From contig OY855913.1 of the NCBI GenBank assembly GCA_963693305.1, positions 2,768,501 through 2,832,500 on the forward strand: a DNA stretch of 64,000 bases. Direction: 5' to 3'. Under the pieces are notes generated by a model. It ran no database searches and was not told where the DNA came from. It saw only the letters and a program-made list of their open reading frames with translations. Numbering within the stretch: position 1 is the stretch's first letter; the number at the start of each line of letters is the position of its first letter. Of the stretch, positions 1 through 12,500 are shown piece after piece. Origin of the DNA: Meandrina meandrites (lineage: Eukaryota > Cnidaria > Anthozoa > Scleractinia > Meandrinidae). Made by a program: the position numbers and the translations under genes.

Positions 1-979
1 GAAATTTGCGTTTATACGGAAATCTTGTTCAGCTTTCTAAACACAAATTGTTAGTTGTACCAGTTTTCTTTGCACTAAACAAACCACAGCAAAAAGGGGT
101 GGAGGTTTAGCACGTTTCACTCAGTTCTAATGTTCAGCAAAAAACAAAATTGGCATTAATTCAATCAAGTATTAACGTCATGGATGAATGCAATAAGTGT
201 ACCAAGTCATACATCACCTCTTCATTAAACCAAATTTACTTTCCTTTGGCTTAATTCTTTTACTAACTTGACGTACTTTACTTTTAAGCTAGTAACTACA
301 CTTAACAAGCAACAAAAACAAATTTGGTTTAACAACACTTTTGGCATTTGCCCATATGTTAAATCGTGTTTACCCGCTTATGGCATTCACCCATGGAATA
401 TAACATACCATATCACGACAGGGCATACAAATCTTAAATCTCGATGCTATTTAGATCCGTTATCCTTAAGTTAATTTTTCGATGAAAATACGCGATGCCA
501 GGCTGATCGTTACTTACTGAATGGTTGTCTCGAAGGTTTGGGTGGGTCAACAAGAAAACGCCTTGTCTGTTTAAAAATTTTCTTTCGATTGTTCCTTTGG
601 TCATTTCCCAGATGTGGTTTGATTTCCCATACACTTCCTCCTCGAATACCCACCCACTCGTAAAATGACAAAAACTGACCTCGTAAACTTACCAGGGGAG
701 GCTTTGTTACTGTTATGTATAGTGGCTGTAAATGTTAATATGTCAAACAGTCGTGCAAGACTAAGACTTCAGTGTTAAAGGGCGGATAAATGCATACATC
801 TAATTTAATTACCCTTGTCAGAGGATACACGGCAAAACCGAAAGGTAGTATGGGTAGTACGGGCTGAATAGTATTTTATAGGCGAGATCGATCCGTAAGT
901 GCTCGCTTCATTTAGTCTCTTGTTGTATGTACGCTACCACACCCAAAAAACTTCCGAGATTTCATTTTTGACGTAATAA
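1..979. other. no gene recognised; exon-like repeat copy near 585-705
   Basis: I see no supported coding exon here. Around 585-705 there is a segment with an acceptor-like end (TTTCCCAG) and an ACCAG/GGGAGGCTTTGTT end. It resembles two better-preserved copies at about 15,880-16,060 and 16,250-16,400, so it is probably a dispersed repeat. The short frames have no recognisable domain. Confidence 0.4.
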
Positions 980-1281
980 CCCGAGTGGAGGGGACACTTC
1001 TATTAATGACGGGGATATAAAATGAAAGAGGGACCGCCGTTGGATTTATCTTGGTACTGTTTAGGTTACTGAGCCATAAATGGCAGAAATTATGTCCAAC
1101 TCCGTTAATTTTTAGGTGATACATCTCAATTGCTATTATATAATTGTCAGTGCCAGTAAAAGTTGGTGTTTTAGAATGGTTTCTCCAGAAGAACTCCTGG
1201 TACCCACTTATCGAGATAGGGGTTCTTTTCAAAATTTCCGACGAACACCCCTGTCATTTTTGTAGTGGAGTCTCCCCCGGT
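980..1281. mobile_element. degenerate CCCGGG-ended MITE (8-bp TSD family)
   Basis: Ends resemble the better copies at 12,230-12,640 and 48,869-49,198: a G-rich start (CCCGAGTGGAGGGGACAC), an internal ACGGGGAT box, and a right end with TTTCCGACGAACACCCCTGTC and GGAGTCTCCCCCGG. The flanks carry CGTAATAA and CGTAATAC, an imperfect 8-bp target duplication. The substitutions suggest this is the oldest of the three copies. A non-autonomous hAT-like element is the likely class, judged only from the 8-bp duplication. Confidence 0.6.
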
Positions 1282-1464
1282 CGTAATACATCAAATACAA
1301 ATGCGAATAACTAACAAACGCACGACGCCGATGTGGCCATGACTGGCGTAGCCGTACACGAAGCTCGAGTTTTTGATAGTTTTTAAATTGTTTGTTGAAG
1401 TTGCGTATATAATAATCTTTATATAAAACAATAAAGCTGCACTCGGTAATGTTTCGAGTTTTAG

Positions 1465-1750
1465 GAGGTGGTGCGGTGGCCTAATGGTTTATGCGCAGGA
1501 CTCCGAATGGAGTGGTCTGGGTTCGAATCCTGGCCGGGGCCATTGCGTTTTGTTCTTGGGCAAGATACTTTACTCTCATAGTGCCTCTCTCCACCCAGGT
1601 GTATAAATGGGTACTGGCGAATTTACTGCTGGGGGTAACCTTCGATGGACTAGCATCCCATCCAGGGAGGAGTAAAAATATTCCTTATCCCTTGATACTA
1701 CTAAACCTGGGTTAAGCTCTGGCCTGATGGACCAATAGACCCATATACAT
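1465..1750 (+). mobile_element. tRNA-derived SINE
   Basis: The head is tRNA-like, with A box TGGCCTAATGGTTTATGCGC and B box GGTTCGAATCC. It is followed by a body (TTCTTGGGCAAGATACTTTA, then CCACCCAGGTGTATAAATGG) and a tail region (CTCTGGCCTGATGGACCA). The same body occurs inverted at 47,989-48,292, and its 3' part lies at about 24,500-24,572. It is a pol III retroposon, not a functional tRNA, because the sequence continues about 200 nt past the tRNA part. Confidence 0.8.
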
Positions 1751-3180
1751 ATTATGCAGACTTTACCTTTACATTTTCTTCGAAATTTTAGGGATACATA
1801 ACAGCAAGAGATAACTCACCTGCGCGATGCGGAATAATAGGGACGGGCAGGATTATGATTACACTCTGATGCAAATCCCTAGTGTCGCACCTGCGGAATC
1901 TATCACATTCCCCCGAGGGACAGGTGAATAACATGCTTGCTTTACACTTTTGTGAGCTTATTCTTCATTCCTTCGGTATTTGTATGTAAATAATCCTGAT
2001 GCCGATTGCGGGCTCAGTGGGACTTGCACATGACGAAGCGAGGCGGAGGGTAAACAAGTTCTGCCTTCGTTGCGAGTAAAAAGAGCTGAGAGAGAAGAAA
2101 ATATGCGAACAGTACATTACGCACTATAGTCACCCAAAGCTCCAAGTTTCGAAGATTATGTCAGTTGATGTCAATGTGTTTTCCAAGGGACACAGAAAAG
2201 TTTTCAGGATCCAAATCAAGACTGAAAAGATTTATATTGAATACCGGCGAGGCCAAAGTGTAGGAGGTATGATTCTATCGAATAATGTCACTCAAAATCT
2301 AGGTTATTATAAATATACAGGAAGATTAATAGTCTTCTTTTTAGGCAAGCTTAAATATTCTCGGATGACTGCGTGTTTTCTGTGCTAAACCCTTTGCTGT
2401 CTTTCAGTTTGTATTGTTTGATTGTACAGGGAATAGGGCGAGAGGAAAATATGCAAACGAGAGGAATGCGACAAAGGGAACATAATTTCAATAAATTAAA
2501 TAACCTATGTTATCAGCTATTGTTGTTAACTGGGGTTTCCCTTGTTACGATGGGGAAGTATAAACATATTTAGCCGAACAGAAGAAAAAAGAAATCAAAT
2601 CAAATGAAAAATAAGGGACATTATTGTATGGCAAACGATTTTCAAGGTAGTTTACTGATTGGCTGCTAAGGGTCGGGATTGACTAATTTAAAAATTTTAA
2701 GGTCAATAGTTGAACCATATTCGGATCTTCTACGGAAATCTTCTGTTGTTCTCGATATCCCTACGGAAATGTTCGGAAATCAATCTAGTTCGGCTACTAT
2801 TAACAGAAAAAACTACTGATGGAAATGTTTGGAAAATAATCGGAATCCTTCGCTGTTCTATCGGAGACTTTTGTAAAACTAAAAGCGAAAAACTTGAATA
2901 GACGAGCCAGTTTTAAAACACTATTTGCACGAGCAGAAGTTTTATGGTTTGTTCCTCATGTAATAATATAAGCCGTGGCTTGTTTGCAGCCAATTAACGT
3001 TACACTTTTTTTATTGTTAATCAATTTCCCTTGGTCTGAATTGAACTCAGGGCTGTGCAGCTGATTTATAATTAATTTTCTCTTGCAAGATTTTTCATCA
3101 TCTATATGTTCAAATGCGGTTTATTCAGTATTCAAGGTAGGGGTTTATTAGACTGGGTGTAAGTATATAAAGACGCCTAT
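1751..3180. other. intergenic, nothing recognised
   Basis: Only short frames with no domain similarity or splice context that I can defend. The frames at 2,158-2,388 and 2,373-2,573 are low-complexity and stop quickly. Confidence 0.4.
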
Positions 3181-3188
3181 GACAGCCA

Positions 3189-3500
3189 CTACTGGTCCAT
3201 TCTGGATCTCACCCTGTGCGGCCCAACCCATGAATACATGTACGCAGGCGAGAACACAACACCAGGGAATACGTCCCCAACTTTTTTTCTATCAGTGACT
3301 AGCTTGTTAATGCTTAGCCAGCACCCAGCGTCGTATGTGGGCTGAGTCTGTTGTTCGTTCTCGTCCTTACTCCGAGGGTTTCTCTCGGAGTTCCCCGGTT
3401 TTCTTCTCCCCACAAAACCGACACTTCTAAAGTCTAATTCGATCGGGAATCCGAGGGTCACACGCTTGTCAGTCGCAAGACTGTTACGTGCTACCCTCAT
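3189..3500 (-). repeat. dispersed repeat with a short translatable segment
   Basis: On the minus strand the frame reads through RRKPGNSERNPRSKDENEQQ and TQPTYDAG. I recognise this from memory as a fragment that recurs in coral gene models and derives from a dispersed repeat, not from a conserved protein. The frame has no domain and runs straight into the tRNA-like element next to it. A database search for multi-copy hits would settle it. Confidence 0.4.
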
Positions 3501-3546
3501 TAAACAAAGTCGCTTTTATGATGTAAATTTTAGAATCTTGGTTGCC

Positions 3547-3632
3547 TGGTGCGGGTCGGCCGGGATTCGAATCCACGACTTCTCGCTGTCCAGTCTGGCG
3601 CCCTACAAACTTAGCTACCCGGGCGGCGGTTA
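3547..3632 (-). mobile_element. tRNA-like SINE head (second family)
   Basis: Read on the minus strand: TAGCTAAGTTTGTAGGGCG as A box, and GGATTCGAATCCCGGC as B box with flanking T-stem pairing, set inside a GC-rich acceptor-like context. The acceptor-stem pairing is poor and no clear anticodon loop forms, so a SINE head or tRNA pseudogene is more likely than a working tRNA gene. Confidence 0.5.
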
Positions 3633-3639
3633 AAAGCAA

Positions 3640-4560
3640 CAAAGGTATTGATCGCTTGCAACCACGTGACAAGGCGGCCATGTTGGTGGTCAAAACAATA
3701 AAAAACTTTTTCGCAGAATTTGCATGATAAAAAAGTTTAGTTCCCAGCGGAGGAAAACGCTTTGTTGTTGTCCCCCAGCATGGCTGCCGTGACGTCAGTT
3801 GCAAGCCAGCAATACTAAAACAGCTTTTGAGATACAGTAAGGCGATGCAATAAACACTGAATACGAAACTTACTCATTTTGTCCAGGTCAAAATATGCGA
3901 GGAAACGTTTCCACGGTAATATACTCCAAGGATTACTGAATGAAAAGCTAGTAAAAGCGTTAGCTTCTTAATGTCTGGAGGCGCGGCGTGGGGTTATCCG
4001 CAGAATTTGTAAATATTCAGTAATCTGGCCAACCTGAGGTGACACCAGATCTTTGGTATAAGTGAAAACGTGAATCGTAGTAGTTGGCGCGCAAGCGCTG
4101 CCATTTACTTTTTCTCAATTCCACTCGGTTTGCTAGCCCGTCGTTCTTTTCGGCCCCTTCATATTAATGAGCCCGTTCACAAGCTCTTCAGAGGAGACAA
4201 AGCAATGAACAAGCAATGATACAGTTTAATACCCACACATTACTTTTATTGTTCTTTTTGTCTAGAACTACAACAATGACTTGAATGCTTCTACTTTTGA
4301 GGATCACAGCCCTACAAATCCAGCAGATCTCTTTAAATGGCTTCCCTCATGCAGGTTAACCTCAAATCTAAAAATTGACAATGAAAAACAACACTTTACT
4401 ATAATCATCATCATCATCATCTTAATGTGAAATATTTTCGTTATTGACATTGGATGCTCCATGGATCACAACTTTTTGCTAAACGGCTATATATATTCTA
4501 ATTAGGTAATTGCCCCAAAACAACTTGAGTACCTCGCGGATTAGCTCAGTAGTGTGGCAG
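3640..4560. other. intergenic, nothing recognised
   Basis: No domain, no convincing exon. A short (ATC)n tract lies near 4,403-4,420. Confidence 0.35.
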
Positions 4561-4562
4561 CC

Positions 4563-4694
4563 CTCGTAAGCTTGAACTCTACTACTCTTCCAGTTCCGAG
4601 ATAACAATTAAACAAAAAACAGGAACAACGCTCCTAGCCCCAAAACAATAGCAACTGGTGCAGTGGAAGGGTAGTAGAATTCAAGTTTACGAGC
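4563..4694. mobile_element. small palindromic element
   Basis: CTCGTAAGCTTGAACTCTAC and CTACTCTTCC at the left match, in inverse orientation, GGAAGGGTAGTAGAATTC and AAGTTTACGAG at the right. Arms are about 31 bp around a roughly 70-bp centre. It is a MITE-like foldback just downstream of the minus-strand gene's stop codon, where it could lie in the 3' UTR. Confidence 0.55.
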
Positions 4695-4840
4695 TTAGCT
4701 CTATTTTATTTTTCTCTAATTTTTCGATAGAATGCCTCGTGTCAATGAAAAGATACCCATTGCTGGCACGTTACTCGGTTGCAATATGGTTAATGGTCAG
4801 CTTAAGAACACTATAGTATTAACGAAATAACATTACTTAC

Positions 4841-6590
4841 TTATGGCTTCTTTTGTTCAACGTTGTTTCCAAACTGTTTGAGCATGTTTCCTTGCGGGGA
4901 ATAGCGTGCCACAACGTAGGTCTCGGTGACGCCATCGCTGTTCACTATTTTCTTGAGACCCGCTCCAACAGAAGTAGTTCCTTTCCAAACCACCTGCAAT
5001 GGAAACTCTTTTATTTTCTCTTGGTGAAACTACAATCACTTTTCACTCGGTTGCCATCCTACGGACTTGAAACTACGTTAGCGGTAGTCATGCAACTTAA
5101 CCCATGAAAAACATTATCTTTGATCATCTAAAGAACGATATACCGTTAATTTGCAGACAAAAACTCTAACCACGGCTATAAATATCAATTTATTTTTAAG
5201 ACGCGCCAAAACACATAATTTTTCAACTTGTAATCCATTTCCACCCTAGCCATCAGCAGCCAAAGACGCTTGTTAGCAGTTTCAGTAAAAACGGTCATTT
5301 AGAGGCAAATACTCTAATTTTCGTTCGTTTTAACATCTTTTCTACCGAGCTTTGTACGTTACCTTGGAATGTTGTCCTAATCATTTCTATTGAAAAAAGC
5401 TGTCAAAATGTCAAATAATGACGTCACAAAAACGTGTTATACAAAGTTTGTAATTAAATGCCATCAAATATGTCATTTGAAAGGTCATGACTAGGGGACT
5501 TTAGTACTGAAACCGTTTCTCGATACGACAAATATCTCCCAACTTATAGTAATGTAAAGAAATTCCGGTGCCCCCCCCCCCCCCCCCCCCGGAACCATAC
5601 TGTTTTCTAAAATCAACCCCTTGATTTTTTTTTTCTACAGTTTCCATTGAAAAATTCTATAAATTTGGGAAAACGAAAAACTTAATGACCCTAAAATTGT
5701 ATCATGTGAGATGTTTGGTTTTCGCCTTTAAAGTTTTATCGAGTAAATAATTGATAGCATCACTATTCGTGACGTCACAAATATGTTTTTTTTGTCTTTC
5801 AAGGCGGGTAGGAACAACTTTGATTCCAAATTCTTTTAATTATTCCGGCTCTGCTCCTTCAGGGCAATTAATTCCCAACACGAGTGGAATTGCTAACAAG
5901 AAAACAGAACTTTAATTTCAAAATTCTTATCTACGCGGGGTCCCTGTTTTTGGCCCGAGGGGTTTTTAAAATTTAAAATGTCAAATGTTAATATTTGAGA
6001 TATCAACAAACGGTTTTCACCTTTTAACTACTCTGGATGTAGGAAATCAAAAATTTTTAATTACGGCCATGGTAATGACGTGGTCAATCATGACGTCATA
6101 ATTTGACATGTGCTGTCAGTTTTGTTGTCATTTGAGGCTATGCAAAAATGGGACACTCTGTTGACCGTTTTTAAGGCCGTTTGACCCCGGCGTGTTAAAT
6201 AAAAATCGACTATTATTTTTAGGTTTCCTTCGACACAATTATATTTTGGCTCTTCAAAACTCTATTAAAATCCGCGACAAAGCCCCTTTGAGAGAGGTTT
6301 TACTTTATACAGAATAACTACCTGGGTGAAGTGGCCATAACCACCAGCATAAAATTCCTGAGTTGTTTCTGGTGGGTTATCATAGCTATACAGAGGTTCC
6401 TCGTTGTACCTACACGAAAAACAAATACAAACATGTAGGGTAGTTTGAGTCATCCTGAACAAAGTGTTCTTAATTATCAGAAAACATGCTCTTCAAACTG
6501 TTTGCACGTAGTAGCGGCTAAAACATGGTAGAAGTGGGAGAGGAGGGTGGAGGTGGGGTAAGGGGATGATCGATTGACTTGAAGGCACGA

Positions 6591-6655
<65 letters not shown>

Positions 6656-8882
6656 CATAATCATAACTATCGCTTGGGTCAGCACCAAAGTATCGTTTGC
6701 AATCTTGAGATCAGCGATTTTATGCCTTAGAGGTTCACGCACTATTAGGAGAAGGAACAATCTAAACGTACATTAATGACATTGATGTAGAAATAGAGAA
6801 AGGTCGAGCACGAATCCAATAGTTTCAAAACACTCTTAAATTATATATGAAGCTAGAATAATACGTATAGAATTTTTATAGCTTTTCTTTTCTTTTATAT
6901 TCACTATTTGCAAATTTGATTTTAAAATAATAATAATGATGTAAACGAAAATTAGATCTTACGAACAGAAATATGTAAATAAGTTTATATATAGTTTGTA
7001 ATTAATTCACCTCAATTTGTGATATTATAACTTGTTTACTGAAATTATCTCATGAGAAAAACTTAAGGAAAAACAAAACTTGTATATTCTATTAACCAGA
7101 TACACCTAAGATTCAAATTTGTATGAAAATTACTCAATAGAATTTGATTTAATTTAAAAATTTAATCAAAATAATAATAGTAACAATAATGATGATGATA
7201 CGTAAGTGGAGCTCAAATCGTCTGTAATCATACGAATATATAACGATTTGTCAATCACGAGTGTAATACAGAATGTGATGAAACGAACTCCGTTGTCACT
7301 TGTTTTAAAAGTATGATTCTTGTATTCAAATATGTTTTCAATACAAATTAATAAATACAAATATGTTCTCAAAATAAAAGTGCGCGTGTGGTACACGCGA
7401 AAGCCAGACAAACCGTGGTCGAGGGTACTCATGTTTCAATTCGACAAAGTTCAAACACTTAAAAAGCAGTTCTCGTCTTTGTTTGTTTTCCTAAGTGAAT
7501 CGAATCAAACTATTGACCCAAACACAAAGCTTAAACTCACTACCGGTTCATTTTGAACAACGCAAATTGTAAAAACTAAGCAAACACATTTTGTTACTTG
7601 TGACAAGTCGAACAAAAGCATTACTTGGGCTGTAAAAGGCACTCACCAAGACTGCACTGCTTCCCGGCATGTCTTGGCAGAACGGCCTGTACCCCAGTAA
7701 AGGTTTTCTCCTTGTCCGGTAACCCCAGCGTGCGTCAAATTCCTCCAATATGCCAGAGTGTCAGCCCAGTCCTTCGCTTGTTGAGCGAGGTTGGCATCCC
7801 AGACCAGGTCTGGTGTGTTCTGATGAAGGGCACGCTTCTCATTGTGGGCTTGTAAGCAGTCGTCTTCGTCCACTTCGTGTTAAAAAATTTGGGTTTATGC
7901 ATGCTCACCATAATCAAACTTTACGGCTTAATTGCAAAATAACTGGTAGCTATTGGCACTTTCACCGGTATCTTTGTCAATAGGAAAAGCTATTTTAATC
8001 AGAGTTTACACACGTAGCCTAAGCTCGATAGTATATATGTGTTGTATGTTATCACCCAACACTTGAAATGTAAGGATTTGTATGAGGGGAAATGTATTAA
8101 AAATTCTAAAAAATATCAACCAATGGAATACACAAGTCAGCATCTTACCTCACTTCAGTAGTTATTTCAATCGTTAATTCTTTGTGCATTTTGTTTCGTT
8201 TTTGTTGTTGTTGTGTGTTTTTTTTTTCAACTTACCTTTTGGGACAGGGGTGGGTGCCGCTGAAACACAAATCAATTGTAAACTTTAAAAATTATAGCAT
8301 TGCAACAACAACTTAATTAATTGTAAACTTCTCGTTTCGATTGAGCTACATCAATCTTCAGTGGACTTGATGCAGTCATGCCACGCATGACTAGCTCCAC
8401 CTAAGATCTTTCTTTACTCTTTCAAGTTAATATATGATTGGAGCTGGTTGGGGGGAGGGGAGGGGGGAGGAGGTGGGAATTTTCTTGTTGTAGGCATGAC
8501 TTGAAATTGGAGAAATAAAACATGGCCTAGCGTTTAATCTAAGATGTTAGTTTTTCTGCTTACAAGAGTGCCGTATGGTAAAAATTATTTTCGAGAGGAG
8601 TTTTTTTTTTTGTTATTATTACAACACGAAGAACACTACTTACAAAGCAAGGCACTACTTATAACACCACTTACAAAACATTACTTATACTGTATACTTA
8701 TATTTTCGAGAGGAGTTATTTTCGGAAAGGGGGCGGGGTGTTGTATGGTATACTATCATTTCCACAGACAGTTACCATCTGACTATTTGATTTTTTTTTT
8801 CAATCTCGAATTCCGACTATACCCAGGGTGATTGGTGGTAAAATGGATGTATTAAAAATATTTATTATTGAATGTTTACTGT

Positions 8883-8926
<44 letters not shown>

Positions 8927-9519
8927 CTAATTTTTGTGCTTACGTTTACAGAACCCACAGCTTGCATAGCAGGTGTCTCGCATAAATTGTTTGTATGGGC
9001 TACTTTCATCACAGTAACCTTTACCAGCCCATTTTCTACATCCCGAACTTTGGTCAAGCTGGTCGTCAGTACACACTGCAAATTGAAATTATTCATATTA
9101 ACAATTTACACGTGAACGACTGGCTCGACACTGAGGGCCAAAGTGTTTCTTCTTAAAACAAGCATTTTCTAAACCTATTAGCTTCCTTTAAAGATAAGTT
9201 ATATTCTTGGAGGTAAGCAACATAGATTTTAAAGTTTGAACTCGCAAAACAATGCCCTTTTTTTAATCAACTGTTCACCCTAGCCGGGAGGTGTCTAGTA
9301 GTAGATATTAACCGCTAGCTATTCACGACTTGCCACCGACACTGAAGTGAATAGTTGTTGTAGTATATTCTAAAACAGTGAAATAATATAACCCAGAAAG
9401 GTTTATTTTTAACTCATTTATTCCTGTCAGCGACTACAGTTTTAACGTGCGAGTTGCTCGGAGGTGAATGGAGATGGTAGATAGTCAACGAGCCGCGTAA
9501 CGCCAAGTTGGCTATAACG

Positions 9520-9553
<34 letters not shown>

Positions 9554-12500
9554 TTAAAACAAAACACCCAAAGAATTGCAATATTTGAGCTCCCCGACTG
9601 TTCGCGACTGATGCGTACCCCATGTTTGTGGTCTATGGTATATGAACTCATATACCATGGCCTGTAAACCAATCAAAACTCAGGAAATGCAATACACCAT
9701 TGCAAGTTTTTAATAACAAAGATTAGTATATACACACTCAGTGATCTTGGCTATTCCAGCAATCTGATTGGTTCGCTATCTCGGGCTAATGCCGCATTAT
9801 TCACTCGCTACCGAGTGGATAATGCATTATCCCATAAAACAAAACAAAATGGCCGGCGTAAACTCGCATTTCGCTAGCGTTTCAGAATCAAAAATAGTGC
9901 AAATAGAAGACGACAGCGAGCCAGAAAACACCAAGAAGGCAACGAACTCTGGCCTAAAAGTTTTTAAAGATAAGTGAAGAAGTCATGTTTTGCAAACAAG
10001 TGTTTTTCAGTTTGTTTATCGAGATAATTTAATACTGTGATCAATTCGACCTATCGCTAAATAGGCAGCAATTAATCTTCACGACTACAATTTGTCTCAT
10101 TACGAGTATTTTTGTAGACTGGTTTGCCTGACAGAACGAATTTCTCACCGAAATCGGGGAAATAGAAAAAGAAGAATTGAAGTTTTATATCTCCGCAAGA
10201 AAACAAGACAGGTCATATTACAACAAGGTAAACACTCACCTCAATTCGAGCCGCCATTGACAGGCACCTTCGCAACGAGCCAAACAACAAGCCTTTCTCG
10301 ATAACTTCGAAAACTTTGTTTGATCAGTTATCGATTTCCATGCAGACTTGCGATTAAAGTAGCCGATTTGAACTGTGTAAAAGGACCATTTTGACGAGGA
10401 TTTTATCGAAGATTTTGTATTTGCCATGTTAAAAGAATCTGTAAATAGTTTTGTACGTGTTTCACGCATGAATTGAGACGTCAAATTAGACGTCAATAAA
10501 ATTGCCTTTCATAGGTTTCCTTTTGAAAATGTCTAGATTGTCTGTTTTGAGATCACTTCGTCTGTATATACTAAAACAATTATTCTTTTCAATCTCGGTG
10601 AATAGCGGCAGAATATTTACCTCGCCGCTACGCGGCTCGGTAAATATTCTGCCACTATTCACCTCGATTTCAAAGAATAATTGTTAAATATCCGGAGTTT
10701 GAGTAGCCAATCACCGCGCACCAACAACGACGCGACATTTTGGCTATGTTAGAAACAGAGGCACATTCCCCTCATATACGCACCCCACCCTGAGCTACCT
10801 AATAATAATAATGATAAGCGAGTGGAGTTCAAATCGTCTGTAATCATACGAATGTATACCGATTTGTCAATCACAAGTGTATAACAGAATTTGATGAAAC
10901 GAACTCCGCTGTCATTAGTTTTAAAAGAATGATTCTTGTATTCAAATATGTTTTAAATATAAATAAATACAAATATGTTTTCAAAATAAAAGCGTGCGTT
11001 TTGCTGTACGCGACAAACAGCAGGCGTGTCTCTACCATGTGATCGGCCCAGTCCTTCGCTTGTTGAGCCAGGTCAGCATCCCAGACTAGATCTGGTGCCT
11101 GATGACGGGCACGCTTCTCGCAGTCGGCTTCGTCCACTTCGTGCATGGTAAAAAAAAATGGGTTTATTTTTGTTCATCATAATCAAATTTTACAGTTTAA
11201 TTCATGCAAAATAATTGGTATTTTCACCGGTATCTTTCTCAGTAAGAAAAGCTATTCTTATAAAAGTTTACACACGTATCCTAAGCTCCATAGAATGTGT
11301 TGTATGTTATCACCCAACGCTTGAAATGTAAGGATTTGTTTGAGGGAAAATGTATTAAAAAACATACCTTGGACAGGAGTCGGTGGTACGGTTGGCACTG
11401 AAACACAAATCAATTGTAAACTTTAAAAATTATAGCATTGCAACAACAACTAGTCTCCTTCTAAACATTTTAATCGTAATTTTAATTTTTAGCAAAGTTA
11501 AATTGAAATACACGACCCCACGAGCTTTTAGCTTTAATTATTATCGTGTTTAAGGCCGCGCTGGACCCTTGCTCATCAATAAATTCATTAGCAATTTATT
11601 TTGACGGGGTGTCATGTTGTAAATGTTTAATTCTTCGAATTTTGAACACCGATTCCTTCAAAACTTATCAAGGATAATAGGGGTTGATGGAATTTTATCA
11701 CGATTGTCGTTTTACTGAGAGATGACCGTTTACTTTGATGTTACAAGCTCTTAAGTGTTAATCTGCAGATAATGCGATTTTGTGTCCAAGTTTCCAGCTA
11801 GAATAGCGCACCAAATTAAACGACTATATAACCTAGTGGTAAATCACAACCACTTTTGTGTTCTGGTCAGAACGAAATTCTCGAATTCAATAATTACTAG
11901 GAGTTATTGGCTCCTAAGAGGGTAAAAATGTGAAATCTAAACTTTGAAACGTGCTATCTTCTTTTTGAAAAGGGATTTTAAAAATCCGCTTTGACCAGAA
12001 CACAATAGAGTACACAATAGAGTACCCTCCCCCACCACGGGGAGGGAGCGTTGCGTGACGAGCCCAAACAACGGCTGCAAAGGAGACTAAACAACAACTT
12101 AATTGAAAAGTTTTTGCTTCGATTGACTCAGGACAGTTCTGAGCTACATCAATCTTCTATGGACTTGATGCAGTCATGCCACGCACCTGACTAGCTCCAT
12201 CTAAGATTTTTTTTTTTGCTCTTTCAAGTCCCGGGGGGGTGGGGACTCCGATCTCCGATATGAAAGGTACGGGGATGTTCATCGTCTCGCTTAGGGGTGT
12301 AAATTTCGGAATTTGGTCTCGCTTAGGGTGTTCTGGGCAAAATGTCATTATTTTTAGCCGTCAAGGTCTCGTTTAGGGTCGCACACGAAGAAATAACAAA
12401 AAGGAAAGAATTTTGATTCGTTATATTTACTCGATTCATATAAATAAAGTTTATCATAACATTAATATCTAAAGTCCATTGTACTTTTTATTTAACTGTA

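Larger units (their letters stand above)
7165..10802. repeat. tandem duplication block 1 (CAP exon, linker, ShK exon, repeats)
   Basis: This 3.6-kb block is repeated head to tail as 10,803-14,480. Matching landmarks, in order: GGAGCTCAAATCGTCTGTAA near the left edge, the CAP exon 7,647-7,872, the linker exon 8,236-8,259, the GATTGGAGCTGGTTGGGG stretch, the ShK exon 8,944-9,075, and ATCCGGAGTTTGAGTAGCC with GAGCTACCTAAT at the right edge. This copy keeps the intact CAP exon. It contains a Crypton-like insertion (about 9,723-10,680) that the other block lacks. Confidence 0.85.

Noticed and set aside
1490..1545. tRNA gene
   Set aside because: The A and B boxes are present, but the sequence continues into a SINE body repeated elsewhere in the window; no complete cloverleaf.
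6518..6776. Poly-isoleucine frames on both strands
   Set aside because: Translations of the (ATA)n microsatellite.
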